DNA of 64,000 bases from Treponema phagedenis (GCF_008153345.1 NZ_CP042818.1:2170001-2234000); one strand, 5' to 3'; shown: positions 34,600 through 43,563, numbered from the stretch's first letter. The notes: a model not told the origin generated them from the sequence alone. Translations and numbers: made by a program.

Positions 34600-35520
34600 T
34601 TAATAGATACTGAGTCCCAAATCTCTTGAAATGCTTTCAAGCATTCTGATACCGACGTAGGAATTCCCGTGAGAATCCAATCCCGGACAATAAACCGCTA
34701 AACCGAAACCGCCCCTTGTTGCGGTTACAATGCCGCCCCCTACTCCGCTTTTAGACGGAATACCTACCCGCAGTGCAAACTCACCGGAATAATCATACAT
34801 ACCGCATGTTGCCATAACGGTGCGTAAGATTTTCGCATGCTCTGGCTTCATCCGTTGTTTTCCGTCAATGCCGACTCCGTCTTGAGACAAGACAAAACTT
34901 AAATTTGCCAAGTCAGCGGTATCCGTTAAAATAGAGCAGCTTTTAAAATAAGCATTTAATAAATCTTCTACGTTTACATTCGGAGCAATAATTTTATCAT
35001 TCAAAAGCATATAGGTTAGCGCCCTGTTTGCAAAAGCGCAGGAGCTTTCAGATTCAAAAATGCTTCGGCTGTAATCCATTTTTTCATTACCAACAAGTTC
35101 ACGAGTTCTGTTTAAAATCATTTCAAAAGTATTATTGCCGTATTTTTCATGCAGCAGCCAGGTTGCCACAATTGCTCCCGCATTGATAAAAGGATTGACA
35201 GGAATATTTTTATTGCTTAATTCTAAATCTAAAATGCTATTATACGGTTTTGAGGATGGTTTTACACCGATAAAATTTTCTATGTAATCTAAATCGTAAT
35301 GCTCCAGCACGCAAAGGTATATAATAACTTTTACTACACTCTGAATAGTAAATTTATGGTGCGGCTCCCCTACTTCATATTGCTGCCCGTCTTTATCGAT
35401 GATTACCGCCGCCGCAATATTCGGATTCTCTTTTTCCAACTCGGGAATATAATTTGCCGGCACGCCTTTTCCCGCATATGCGATTCCGTAATCATAGGCT
35501 TTTTGTAAAATATCTTTCAA
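34600..35520 (-). CDS. glsA: Glutaminase
   Basis: A 306-residue serine-dependent glutaminase (glutamine to glutamate plus ammonia), cytoplasmic. The beta-lactamase-like SxxK motif is FTIQSVVK (Ser61, Lys64). PVNPFINAGAIVA, the ESESSCAFANRALTYML block and the C-terminal KSGVGGGIVTATRG motif are all conserved. The start is uncertain: TTG at 35520 has GGAG nine bases upstream and gives MKDILQKAYDYG; GTG five codons earlier lies within that ribosome-binding region. A 17-spaced promoter and a palindrome precede it. With the downstream symporter it supplies glutamate, which fits an amino-acid-fermenting lifestyle. Confidence 0.93.
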   Translation of the reverse strand: MKDILQKAYDYGIAYAGKGVPANYIPELEKENPNIAAAVIIDKDGQQYEVGEPHHKFTIQSVVKVIIYLCVLEHYDLDYIENFIGVKPSSKPYNSILDLELSNKNIPVNPFINAGAIVATWLLHEKYGNNTFEMILNRTRELVGNEKMDYSRSIFESESSCAFANRALTYMLLNDKIIAPNVNVEDLLNAYFKSCSILTDTADLANLSFVLSQDGVGIDGKQRMKPEHAKILRTVMATCGMYDYSGEFALRVGIPSKSGVGGGIVTATRGGFGLAVYCPGLDSHGNSYVGIRMLESISRDLGLSIY

Positions 35521-35541
35521 AATGATACACTCCACCTAATG

Positions 35542-35556
35542 TATGAACCATTCATA
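35542..35556. promoter_or_regulatory. Palindrome in glsA leader, possible operator
   Basis: TATGAA-CCA-TTCATA, a perfect 6+3+6 inverted repeat between the glsA promoter and its start codon, in a position suited to repressor binding. Confidence 0.35.
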
Positions 35557-35596
35557 AAAAAATTTTTAAATGATATTTTTTATTGCTACAATAAAA

Positions 35597-35625
35597 ATGA
35601 TAAGGGCAGAATTCTCATTTGTCAA
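35597..35625 (-). promoter_or_regulatory. Promoter of glsA operon
   Basis: On the minus strand TTGACA (35620-35625), 17 bases, TATCAT (35597-35602). The adjacent insertion sequence begins only 17 bases upstream of the -35 box, so it spared the core promoter but removed whatever lay further upstream. Confidence 0.7.
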
Positions 35626-35641
35626 TAAAAAAATATAAAAT

Positions 35642-37077
35642 TGTCTTTAATCTGTGATAATTTCACCCCTATAAGTTTTCAATAAATATTTCACCCCTAT
35701 ATTTTACCGAGGTGAAATTATTGACTTATTACATTACACTGGAGGAATGAAATTATTTATGAGCATTGATCAAATTACACGAGGACATGTTATCGCCAAC
35801 TGCTTAGAGGGGAGATGTACGGTACAACAAGCTGCGCTTCGATTAAACCTTTCACGAAGACGCGTACAGCAATTAAAAAAGGCGTTCAAAGAAAAGGGTT
35901 TAGCAGCAATGCTGCATGGCAACAGTCAGCGTCCCTCTGCAAAGAAGACCTCGAAAGAAATTGAGCAGCGATTACTTGCGCTGCGAAGCGATCCCGCATT
36001 GTCAAAAAGCAATTTTTTGCATTTTCATGAAATAGTAACTGAAGAATATCAATTGCAGCTGTCATATTCGACTCTGCGCCGTATTCTGTTATCACATGGA
36101 ATTTATTCACCAAAGAAAAGACGAACACGAAAGAAGGTGCATAAAACGCGCGAGAGAAGAGCTTGCTTCGGAGAGCTGTTGCAAGTGGACGCAACCCCGT
36201 TTCCTTGGTTCGGCGGGAAAGAAAAATCCGCATTACATGCTTTTATTGATGATGCGCGCGGAATGATTACCGGTCTTTATTTATGCAAAAACGAGTGCCT
36301 GCTCGGATATTTAGAAGTTCTGCGGCAGACACTCGAAAATTACGGACTCCCTGCCGCTCTTTATCCGGATAAGTGTAGCGTTTTTTTTGTTAATGCAAAA
36401 AAACAGTTATCCATTGAGGAGCAATTACAAGGAACCAAGGAACAAGTAACACAATTCGGCAAAATTATCAAGTACTTAGGAATCGATATGTTCCCGGCTC
36501 ATTCATCACAAGCAAAAGGACGTGTTGAGCGATTATGGCAAACTTTACAAAGCCGACTCCCTGTTGAATTTGCACGACGCGGAATTACAACCATAGAGCA
36601 AGCAAATCAATTCTTAAAAGAGTATATCGGTATTTTCAACAAACAGTTTGGTGTTCCTGCCTGCGATTCATATTCAATGTTTGTACCGACGCCAAAAACA
36701 CTCGATCTTGATAAACTGTTGTCATCGGTTATTACGCGCAAACTTTCAAGCGGATCTACCATCTCAATCAAAAACCATTTGTTTAAAATTGAGCAGAATA
36801 AATTCGGCGCAGGCACAATGGTAAATGTATTGATTTCCCAAAAGCATGGTATACGCGCTTTAATACATGATGAATTCTATCCGATTGTACCGCTCGATGA
36901 TATATACCGAACCGATACGGTTGGACGAACCGGAGACCTGCCTCAAGTAGTTATTGACTTGATTTATGAATTCTTACTTAAAGATGCAAAAGCAGGATAA
37001 CTCGATGTGTTAAGGGGTGCAATTTTCATTGCAAAATTAACCCCCTTTAGGGGTGAAATATTCACTGGTTATTGACA
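35642..37077 (+). mobile_element. Complete insertion sequence, ISNCY-like, 1436 bp
   Basis: Ends are TGTC ... GACA with 28-base imperfect inverted repeats (about 22 matches), each containing TTTCACCCC. The left end has a second direct copy of ATTTCACCCCTATA at about 35688 and an inverted GGTGAAAT, likely transposase-binding sites. The same 16-base AT-rich sequence TAAAAAAATATAAAAT lies immediately outside both ends (35626-35641 and 37078-37093) and looks like a target duplication, unusually long. A single intact transposase gene fills the element. The right tip carries an outward TTGACA that could serve as a -35 box for downstream DNA. Confidence 0.85.
35747..37000 (+). CDS. DDE transposase (rve-type, ISNCY-like)
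   Basis: A 417-residue intact transposase. An N-terminal helix-turn-helix (about residues 22-60, CTVQQAALRLNLSRRRVQQL) is followed by a second basic DNA-binding region rich in Arg/Lys (123-138) and an integrase-core domain with Asp148 (QVDATPF), Asp208 (YPDKC) and Glu261 (KGRVERLWQ), the DDE triad. A C-terminal beta-rich part (about 330-380) resembles other ISNCY-type transposases. GGAGGA is immediately before the first ATG, which leaves almost no spacing; initiation at the fifth codon (35759) is an alternative. No frameshift is visible, so the element is probably active. Confidence 0.9.
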   Translation: MKLFMSIDQITRGHVIANCLEGRCTVQQAALRLNLSRRRVQQLKKAFKEKGLAAMLHGNSQRPSAKKTSKEIEQRLLALRSDPALSKSNFLHFHEIVTEEYQLQLSYSTLRRILLSHGIYSPKKRRTRKKVHKTRERRACFGELLQVDATPFPWFGGKEKSALHAFIDDARGMITGLYLCKNECLLGYLEVLRQTLENYGLPAALYPDKCSVFFVNAKKQLSIEEQLQGTKEQVTQFGKIIKYLGIDMFPAHSSQAKGRVERLWQTLQSRLPVEFARRGITTIEQANQFLKEYIGIFNKQFGVPACDSYSMFVPTPKTLDLDKLLSSVITRKLSSGSTISIKNHLFKIEQNKFGAGTMVNVLISQKHGIRALIHDEFYPIVPLDDIYRTDTVGRTGDLPQVVIDLIYEFLLKDAKAG

Positions 37078-37093
37078 TAAAAAAATATAAAAT

Positions 37094-37510
37094 ATTTAAA
37101 AAAAAATTAAGAATAGAAGAGTCAAAAATTTGGGCACAGAGATTTTATATGGATGGTGTAGCGTTTGTAATTAACTTAACCTGTTATGCAAAGCGAAGCA
37201 AAAATAAAAATTCCAAGGTTTCGCCCTTACTCAAGTCCAAACGATGTTTAAAAGCATCAGCAGTAAATTATAAATTGAAGCTTTTAAACTCGCAGCACTG
37301 ATTTAATCAAGAATTCTAAAAATCAGGGCGTGGCGATGGTTCCATACAGAAACGATGTTTTAAAAGCACAAACTTTTTCCAAGTGCTTTTAAAACCAAAC
37401 CGTTGTTTCTTCTATAATTAATGTAAGAACCTTACATTTTTCTTACTTATTTTTAGGCATGATATTTGCTTTAGATTCAGTAATAATAACTATAAAGCGA
37501 GGAAATTGAT
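37094..37510. repeat. Intergenic region with inverse hairpin modules
   Basis: No gene. About 37185-37410 contains modules in inverse orientation: GCGAAGC/TTTCGCCC fragments, GATGTTTAAAAGC/GCTTTTAAACTCG, CTGATTT/AAATCAG followed by GGGCGTGGCGATGGTTCC, and GATGTTTTAAAAGCAC/GTGCTTTTAAAAC. Only the module part of the element remains; the MITE ends are lost. At 37421-37437 ATGTAAG-AAC-CTTACAT is a small palindrome near a TATAAT box, possibly regulating the next gene. Confidence 0.6.
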
Positions 37511-38395
37511 ATGAGTAAATTTATGCTGCCCGATATTCCGGAGAATTTTGCGGATTTATCACAAGAAGAGCAAAAAGAATTTGCAGATGCAATTTTTGAA
37601 GTGCTCTATTTTAATTCCGCACGGATACTGTATCCGATGCGGTATGTTGAAGAGGAATTATTTGATTTTCTTCTATTATTTTATCAAAATTTAACAACCA
37701 CGATAAAAAAATATAATAGAAATTTATCAAAATTTTCAACCTACATTATCGGATCGTTTCGATTTTCGTATAAAAGCTTTAAGAGAAAACAGATGCAAAA
37801 TAAAATAATGCAGAATACGCTTTTATATCATGAGAAGTCAGGCTTGGAAACAGAAAATTCCTACCATATTGAGACCGGATATCAATCAGCTTTTGCAGCT
37901 TCAAACGAACCTACATATACCGTATCAGTTGAACCAAAAATGAAAGAAGTAAAAACGGAACGTAAAAAGAAAATTCGAAATAAGACACTATTGCTTCTTG
38001 CTTGTAAATCCTGTCTTCATATCGATGATGATTTAATTAAAAAAATTGCAGCAACAATAGAAATGGAATTTTCAGACTTATATAAAATTATTTTAAATCA
38101 ACGGCAAAAACTGGCAAATAAAGATCACAAACTACAAAAGATTCGTGAAAGGAGAAATGCGTATTATATAAAAGCGTTGCTGTATGAGAAGTTGCATAGT
38201 CGAACAGAACCTTTTTCCGAAAATCAGGAAAGGTACCGAGAGCGAATTGAGTTTTATCGGCGGAATTGGGAAAAAGCATGCAATGATTATAAACAGGTGA
38301 AAAAAACTCCAAGTAATAGGAAATTGGCAGAAGTTATCGCTATGTCGAGGGGATCAGTTGATAAGTATCTTGCGCAGGTAGAAGAAAACATATAA
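37511..38395 (+). CDS. Divergent sigma-70-like protein (function unproven)
   Basis: A 294-residue cytoplasmic, basic protein. Residues ~35-95 (VEEELFDFLLLFYQNL, then KYNRNLSKFSTYIIGSFRFS) resemble sigma region 2: an acidic helix, then the D/N-x-x-x-x-FSTYI pattern used for -10 recognition. The C-terminus (about 265-292, TPSNRKLAEVIAMSRGSVDKYL) looks like a region-4 helix-turn-helix. The middle (~100-250) is lysine-rich and unique. I infer an extracytoplasmic-function-like or sigma-related regulator; homology is not certain and no anti-sigma gene is adjacent. GAGGAAATTGAT precedes the ATG. It is followed by rdgB with only nine bases between, so the two are co-transcribed. Confidence 0.6.
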   Translation: MSKFMLPDIPENFADLSQEEQKEFADAIFEVLYFNSARILYPMRYVEEELFDFLLLFYQNLTTTIKKYNRNLSKFSTYIIGSFRFSYKSFKRKQMQNKIMQNTLLYHEKSGLETENSYHIETGYQSAFAASNEPTYTVSVEPKMKEVKTERKKKIRNKTLLLLACKSCLHIDDDLIKKIAATIEMEFSDLYKIILNQRQKLANKDHKLQKIRERRNAYYIKALLYEKLHSRTEPFSENQERYRERIEFYRRNWEKACNDYKQVKKTPSNRKLAEVIAMSRGSVDKYLAQVEENI

Positions 38396-38404
38396 ACTCT
38401 TTCT

Positions 38405-38989
38405 ATGAAACTATATATTGCAACAGGAAATGAGCATAAAAAGAAAGAGTTTATGCAAATCTTACAAGGCATACACTGCGTGCTGCCTAAGGATGAAGGA
38501 ATTTCCTTTGATCCGGAAGAGACGGGATCGAGTTTTTTAGAAAATGCCCTAATAAAAGCAAAGGCTCTTTTTTCGGAAGTTAAGCAACCGGTTATTGCCG
38601 ATGATTCAGGGATTTGTATTGATGCACTTGGCGGAATGCCGGGTGTGTATTCAGCACGATATGGAGATAAGGCCGGAAAGATTCTTAATGCTGAAGAAAA
38701 AAACATGCTTGTGCTGCAACAAATGACAGGAAAGCAAGAAAGAAGCTGTCGTTTTGTTTGCTGTATTGTGCTCATGCTTTCGTCTGACAGGATATACACA
38801 GTTCAGGAAACTTGTGAAGGGATTGTTGCCGATAAACCGTTCGGGGAAGGCGGTTTCGGCTATGATCCGATTGTGTATCTTCCGACATTTCAAAAGACGG
38901 TTGCAGAGCTGAGCGAAGAAGAAAAAAACCGATTTTCACACCGCGGAAAAGCAGGAGCAAAAATAGCAGCTCTTTTAAAAATGCTCTAA
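38405..38989 (+). CDS. rdgB: Non-canonical purine NTP pyrophosphatase (RdgB/HAM1)
   Basis: A 194-residue house-cleaning enzyme that hydrolyses ITP, dITP and XTP to monophosphates. Motifs: IATGNEHKKKEF at the start, VIADDSGICIDALGG (metal-binding Asp pair), GEGGFGYDPIV and the C-terminal SHRGKAGAK. Length and ends are normal. It starts nine bases after the sigma-like gene. The stop TAA is immediately followed by the terminal TGTAGCG of a MITE-like element, so insertion happened exactly at the end of the gene without changing the protein. Confidence 0.95.
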   Translation: MKLYIATGNEHKKKEFMQILQGIHCVLPKDEGISFDPEETGSSFLENALIKAKALFSEVKQPVIADDSGICIDALGGMPGVYSARYGDKAGKILNAEEKNMLVLQQMTGKQERSCRFVCCIVLMLSSDRIYTVQETCEGIVADKPFGEGGFGYDPIVYLPTFQKTVAELSEEEKNRFSHRGKAGAKIAALLKML

Positions 38990-39154
38990 TGTAGCGTTTT
39001 GTAATTAATTTCCTGTTATAAAAATCGGGGTATCAACAATAAGTGACTGCGGATTTAAGCATTCCTATGGTAAATTGCTCACCGTTGCGCCGTGTCGAAC
39101 TCTTTTTTATAAAACTTTTTACGTTTTGGTAAGATGTATTAAAAAAACGCTGTA
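38990..39154. mobile_element. MITE-like element, minimal form (165 bp)
   Basis: A copy without hairpin modules: TGTAGCGTTTTGTAATTAA at the left, GGGGTATCAACAATAAG, CATTCCTATGGTAAATTGC, CGTTGCGCCGTGTCGAACTC, TTTTTTATAAAACTTTTTACG, GATGTATTAAAAAAACGCTGTA at the right. The ends form an inverted repeat (TGTAGCGTTTT against TACAGCGTTTT). It has no reading frame of interest, so it would need a transposase in trans. Confidence 0.8.
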
Positions 39155-39489
39155 TTAAGGATGAAAAACCGATTTGGAATTTTGCATAAAAATAATGCAA
39201 TAGTCCGTCTGCGTTTAAACCGCAACGTCGATAAAAAATATGCTTTGGCTGTAATGCAGGGGATCGCAGTTCGATACCCTGCATTTTTGTCTTTTATAAT
39301 TTACCGAATATGATACAAAGCATTGCGCTGCAAGCCGGCGGGCTGTAAGTATTTAGCTCCGAAAAATAAGTCGGATAAAAATCGGATAAAAAATTGTAAA
39401 TCACGGTGCCCATTAACGTATGCTTTTATTTTTTGCGTATGCCTCGTCAAATAATAAATTTCTGCTTGTCAAACAAAAGCATTATCAGT
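39155..39489. other. Intergenic region upstream of ClC channel gene
   Basis: No gene recognised. An 83-codon minus-strand frame across 39033-39284 is a shadow over the repeat. The part after 39300 could encode an N-terminal extension of the channel (start options at 39406 and 39439), but its sequence is not channel-like. Confidence 0.35.
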
Positions 39490-41067
39490 ATGATAAAAAC
39501 CATGCAATCAAAAACAAAAGAACTTTTGTCTGAGTGGTATGGCTCCAATTTTATGCTAATGATTGAGAGCCTTGTGATCGGTGTTTTAACAGGCTTTGTA
39601 GTAGTAGGTTTTAGAAAAGCAATCGAATATGTTACATTCGGGCGAATGCGACTGTATGCGATCTTGGAAACAAAAGGCATATGGTATTTTTTGCTTTGGA
39701 TTTTTGCCGTTGTTATTATTGCGTATTTACTGGGGCTTATGAGTAAACTGTATCCGATGATTAAAGGCAGCGGTATTCCGCAATTAAAAGGTTCTTTTTT
39801 GCATAGGCTTGAATTAAAAACATGGCCGGAGCTTCCGCTTAAAATAATTACCGGAGCGGTTGGAATAGGTATGGGGATGTCGCTTGGGAGGGAAGGTCCT
39901 TCTGTTCAAATAGGAGGTTATGTCGGAGATGCTTGGGAAAAAATCGGCAAGCGTACTCCGATGGAACGAATCTTTTTGGTAACAAGCGGTGCCGCAGCGG
40001 GGTTGGCTGCCGCATTTAATGCGCCCCTTGCCGGGGCTGTGTTTGCGTTAGAAGAGTTGCATAAACATTTTAATCCGATCTTGCTTATCTGTGTAATGAT
40101 AGCCTCTGTTTCCGGAGACTTTATTGCAGGTCATTTTTTCGGGGTGGGAGCTGTTTTTAAATTTAACGATTTGAGCATTTTGCCGCTCAAATATTTTCCC
40201 TGGCTTATACTGCTTGGTATCATCATTACTATTGTCGGAGATATTTTTAAACGCGGATTGTATCTTTCTCAGGATTTGTTTGATAAATCTAAAATTCCTG
40301 TTGCGTTTCGTCCGATCATTCCGATGCTTGTTGCAGTTCCGATTGCGATTTTTTTAACCGATGCTTCAGGCGGCGGGCATACCTTAATAGAAAAACTAGC
40401 ATCGCAGGAATACTCTTTTTCTCTTTTGCTTGTTATTCTTGTGGTGAAACTTATTTTTACCGGCTTGTGCTACGGGTCAGGCAGTTCAGGCGGTATTTTT
40501 TTGCCGCTTCTTGCCTGCGGTGCGCTTACGGGAATTATTGTTTCAAAGGCGTTAGTGCACTTTCAGATGCTGGAACCCTTGTATACTCTTAATTTTATGA
40601 TTTTCGGAATGGCGGCGTGCTTTTCCGCGGTGGTAAAAGCACCGCTTACGGGAGCAATCCTCCTTTTAGAAATGAGCGGAAAGCTTACGCATCTTGGCGG
40701 TTTGGTATTTACCTGCGCTATTGCCTTTGCTTTTTCTACTCTGATAAAATCTCTTCCCGTGTATGAGGTATTACTTGATCGGCTGCTTGCAAAATCAAAA
40801 AACGAAGCTGAGAAAAGTGCCAACAAAACAAAAAAGGAAATTGCGGAGCTGTCGGTAAATCCTGGCTCCCAACTTGATGAAAAACTTGTAAAAGAAATTG
40901 TATGGCCAAAGCACTGCTTAATTGTAGGGATTGGCCGCGGTGAAGAAGAATTTATTCCCAACGGCAATACTAAAATCTATGCGGGCGACAGGCTAATTAT
41001 TCTCACCGATGAGGACGCGATGAGGGAAACCATTGCCGCGTTAATGTTGCTCGCGGGGATTTCTTAA
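39490..41067 (+). CDS. ClC-type chloride channel/antiporter with TrkA-C domain
   Basis: About 525 residues from the ATG at 39490 (other ATGs at 39406, 39439 and 39502; no ribosome-binding site decides). ClC filter motifs are conserved: GSGIPQLKG, GREGPSVQIGG and GSGSSGGIFLPLLACG, with FNAPLAGAVFALEEL carrying the gating glutamate region; GREGP contains the external gating Glu. About ten helices. The C-terminal ~75 residues (NPGSQLDEKLVKEIVWPKHC ... AGDRLIILTDED) form a TrkA-C/RCK-C regulatory domain, as in several bacterial ClC proteins. Role: chloride/proton exchange or fluoride efflux; the type cannot be decided here. Confidence 0.9.
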   Translation: MIKTMQSKTKELLSEWYGSNFMLMIESLVIGVLTGFVVVGFRKAIEYVTFGRMRLYAILETKGIWYFLLWIFAVVIIAYLLGLMSKLYPMIKGSGIPQLKGSFLHRLELKTWPELPLKIITGAVGIGMGMSLGREGPSVQIGGYVGDAWEKIGKRTPMERIFLVTSGAAAGLAAAFNAPLAGAVFALEELHKHFNPILLICVMIASVSGDFIAGHFFGVGAVFKFNDLSILPLKYFPWLILLGIIITIVGDIFKRGLYLSQDLFDKSKIPVAFRPIIPMLVAVPIAIFLTDASGGGHTLIEKLASQEYSFSLLLVILVVKLIFTGLCYGSGSSGGIFLPLLACGALTGIIVSKALVHFQMLEPLYTLNFMIFGMAACFSAVVKAPLTGAILLLEMSGKLTHLGGLVFTCAIAFAFSTLIKSLPVYEVLLDRLLAKSKNEAEKSANKTKKEIAELSVNPGSQLDEKLVKEIVWPKHCLIVGIGRGEEEFIPNGNTKIYAGDRLIILTDEDAMRETIAALMLLAGIS

Positions 41068-41095
41068 AACACAAGATAGGTTTTACAAAATAATT

Positions 41096-41511
41096 GTGTT
41101 AAAATGTAAGATAAAAACTTCTATATCTATCGGAACATTAACAGGATGCTTGCAACATCACTATGGTAGATTGCTCACCGTTGGCGAACCAGAGGTAAAA
41201 ATTCTAAAGGGTTCGACCTTGTTCAAATTCAAACGATGTTTAAAAGCATCAACACTGTTTTGTAAAATTGTAGCTTTTAAACTCGTGGCGAACCAACGGT
41301 AAAAATTCCAAATGGTTCGCCCTTGTTCAAATTCAAACGATGTTTAAAAGCATTAACACTGTTTTGTAAAATTGAAGCTTTTAAACTCGTAGCGAACCAG
41401 AGGTAAAAATTCCAAAGGGTTCGCCCTTGTGTCGGACTCTTTTTTATAAATTAATTTTTTTTTACGATTCGTATAAATGTATTAAAACTGAACAAGGTAT
41501 CAAAAACACTC
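41096..41511. repeat. MITE-like element with 104 bp tandem module units
   Basis: Outer parts are degraded (ATCACTATGGTAGATTGCTC on the left, TTTTTTATAAATTAATTTTT and GTATAAATGTATTAAAAC on the right). Inside, a 104-base unit is repeated: starts at 41183, 41287 and (partial) 41391. Each unit has a hairpin GGCGAACC/GGTTCGCC and an inverse B module GATGTTTAAAAGC/GCTTTTAAACTCG. No coding capacity. It fills the gap between the ClC gene and ymdB. Confidence 0.8.
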
Positions 41512-41565
41512 TATACGAGTTTTTAAATTCGGCAATGAATTTGCAGCAAAAATAAAATCTCTGAT

Positions 41566-41594
41566 TTGACTTTTTTTTAACTTATGCTTACAAT
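41566..41594 (+). promoter_or_regulatory. Promoter of ymdB-like gene, possibly leaderless message
   Basis: TTGACT (41566-41571), 17 bases, TACAAT (41589-41594). Transcription would begin near 41600-41602, at or just before the ATG at 41602, which argues against the two earlier in-frame ATGs. Confidence 0.6.
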
Positions 41595-41601
41595 GAAGGA
41601 A

Positions 41602-42402
41602 ATGGAAACAACAAAAATATTTTTTGGAGGAGATGTCTGCGGTTTAATCGGAGTCAAAACGCTTAAAAAAAATCTTCCTTCAATTATTGATAGATATGGA
41701 ATTGATTTTGTATATATTAACGGTGAAAACGCGAGCTCCGGAGTAGGAATACGTCCTTCCGAATCCAATGTTTTTTTTGAGTCCGGAGTTGATGTTATTA
41801 CGGGAGGGAACCATAGTCTGGAACGTTTTGATTTACGTGATACATACGGTAAAGAACCGCGAATCTTGCGCCCTGAAAATTATCCTTTTGCAAAAGGTTC
41901 CGGTATATATATCACGGAAAAAAAATCGCTTACCTATATTGTTATTAATATTCAAGGGCGGGAATACATGAAGCCGATTGATTGCCCTTTTCAAACACTT
42001 GATAGAATTTATGATACTATTTTCAAACAATATCCTGATGCACTTATCCTTGTTGATATTCATGCGGAATCTTCTACGGAAAAAGAAGCGCTCGGATACT
42101 ATCTTGACGGAAGAGCTGCACTTGTTGCCGGCTCTCATACGCACACGCAAACCGCCGATGAAAAAATTCTTCCGAACGGAACCGCCTATATTACCGACGC
42201 GGGTATGATAGGCGCAAGATATTCCGTTATCGGAGGAGATCCGGAAATGATCATAAAGCGTGCCCGCACACAGGTGCCGCAGAAGTTTACAATTCCTGAA
42301 AAGGGGGAAACTATTTTTTCAGGCATAATTGCGGAAATCCATAATGAAACAAAAAAAGCAATTGCAATTGATCGCATAAAAATATTTGATTATATTGATT
42401 AG
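41602..42402 (+). CDS. YmdB-family metallophosphoesterase
   Basis: A 266-residue cytoplasmic phosphodiesterase. Metal-ligand motifs: FFGGDVCG near the N-terminus, NGENASSG, TGGNHSL, VDIHAESSTEK and GSHTHTQTAD. The best characterised member, B. subtilis YmdB, hydrolyses cyclic nucleotides and influences RNA turnover and development. The start is set at ATG 41602 because the promoter is immediately upstream and the fold begins within seven residues; earlier ATGs at 41584 and 41593 are within the promoter. The leader would be nearly absent. A repeat element lies just upstream. Confidence 0.9.
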   Translation: METTKIFFGGDVCGLIGVKTLKKNLPSIIDRYGIDFVYINGENASSGVGIRPSESNVFFESGVDVITGGNHSLERFDLRDTYGKEPRILRPENYPFAKGSGIYITEKKSLTYIVINIQGREYMKPIDCPFQTLDRIYDTIFKQYPDALILVDIHAESSTEKEALGYYLDGRAALVAGSHTHTQTADEKILPNGTAYITDAGMIGARYSVIGGDPEMIIKRARTQVPQKFTIPEKGETIFSGIIAEIHNETKKAIAIDRIKIFDYID

Positions 42403-42443
42403 ATATTTTTGCAAGAGATTTTTAAATTGACGAAAGAAAAACA

Positions 42444-42470
42444 AAAACTCAACCTTTTTACGGTTGAGCC
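42444..42470 (-). terminator. Rho-independent terminator of mglB-like gene
   Basis: On the minus strand CTCAACC-GTAAAAA-GGTTGAG followed by TTTTTGTTTTTC, 46 bases after the mglB stop; also a stem for plus-strand transcripts from the convergent ymdB gene. Confidence 0.75.
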
Positions 42471-42516
42471 GCCATATTACGCGTAACTGTAAACTAAAAC
42501 GAGTAATTATAAAGGC

Positions 42517-43518
42517 TTAGTCAAAATCTGTATAGTTTTCTTTTGTTACCATTTTGCTCGGCACCCAGATATACACTCCGTCAACTATTTTTTCTCCGCA
42601 CTCGGATGCCGGATTTCCCAAGGCAAGCTCATATGCAAGTTTAAATACGATAGCAGCTTGTCCTTTTGCATCGTTCAAAATAGTTGCATATAAATAACCA
42701 TCCCTAATCGCTTCAACAGCTTCTGTGGTAGCATCTACTCCAATAATGGGAATGTATTTTTTATCCTGATAATATCTTGCAATCTTAAGCGCATCCATTG
42801 CACCTAACGCCATATCATCATTATTTGCAAGAATAAGTTCTATACTGTCTCCAAAGGCTGTTAAAAATTCGCTTGTTTTTTTTCTTGCATCTTCTCTATT
42901 CCACCTTGCAGTTTCAGAAGCAAGCTTTTCGATTTTCTTGCCGCTATTCTCCATTGCCAGAATAGAATACTTGCTGCGCAGCTCGGCATCCTGATGTCCC
43001 GGTTCTCCTTCCAGCATAACATACTGGATAATACCGTCCCTGTTTTTATCCGCCTGCGGATTTTTATTAAAATAATTGACCGCAAGCTGTCCTTGCATTG
43101 TTCCCGACTGTTCCGCCAGGGCGCCGACATAAAACGCCTTATCATAAGATTTTAAATCTTGTGCAAAAGGTTCCCGATTAAAAAACACTATCGGCAAATT
43201 TGCCTTTCTTGCTTTTTTAATGATCGGTAATGCCTGTGATCTGTCTACAATATTTACCGCAAGCACATCGACATTTCTTTCAATTAATCTGTCAACTTGC
43301 TTGTTCTGAATCGGTTGAGAATTTTCCCCGTCAAGTATAAGGAGCTCTGCCTTATTTTTGCTTGCGGCATTAATCGTCGACCGCATAATTGTGATAAAAC
43401 TATCATCATATTTATAAACAACCACTCCGATGCGAGGTTTTTTAACGCCTTTATTAGTACAGCCGACAAGTACTCCAAGCATTGCAATACATATACCACA
43501 AGCAATTAGTCGCTTCAT
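42517..43518 (-). CDS. mglB: Galactose/glucose-binding lipoprotein, MglB-like
   Basis: A 333-residue sugar-binding lipoprotein. Lipobox LVGC, Cys20. Periplasmic binding protein type 1 features: RIGVVVYKYDDSFITIM, LLILDGENSQ, NIVDRSQALPII, FFNREP, QYVMLEGEPGHQDA and ANNDDMALGAMDALK, GVDATTEAVEAI: close to galactose/glucose-binding MglB, including the acidic ligand residues in NNDDMA and GVDAT. The T. pallidum homologue binds D-glucose. AAGGAG lies six bases before the ATG. A strong promoter lies upstream. The ABC permease and ATPase genes are not adjacent, so the binding protein is an orphan here and must pair with a transporter encoded elsewhere. Confidence 0.9.
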   Translation of the reverse strand: MKRLIACGICIAMLGVLVGCTNKGVKKPRIGVVVYKYDDSFITIMRSTINAASKNKAELLILDGENSQPIQNKQVDRLIERNVDVLAVNIVDRSQALPIIKKARKANLPIVFFNREPFAQDLKSYDKAFYVGALAEQSGTMQGQLAVNYFNKNPQADKNRDGIIQYVMLEGEPGHQDAELRSKYSILAMENSGKKIEKLASETARWNREDARKKTSEFLTAFGDSIELILANNDDMALGAMDALKIARYYQDKKYIPIIGVDATTEAVEAIRDGYLYATILNDAKGQAAIVFKLAYELALGNPASECGEKIVDGVYIWVPSKMVTKENYTDFD

Positions 43519-43563
43519 TTCTTTCTCCTTACATGTATAAAAACATATCCTAGTCTTAGTTTT

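Noticed and set aside
35521-35641. Riboswitch upstream of glutaminase
   Set aside because: The leader is only about 70 bases and AT-rich, with one short palindrome; there is no room or conserved core for a glutamine or glycine riboswitch.
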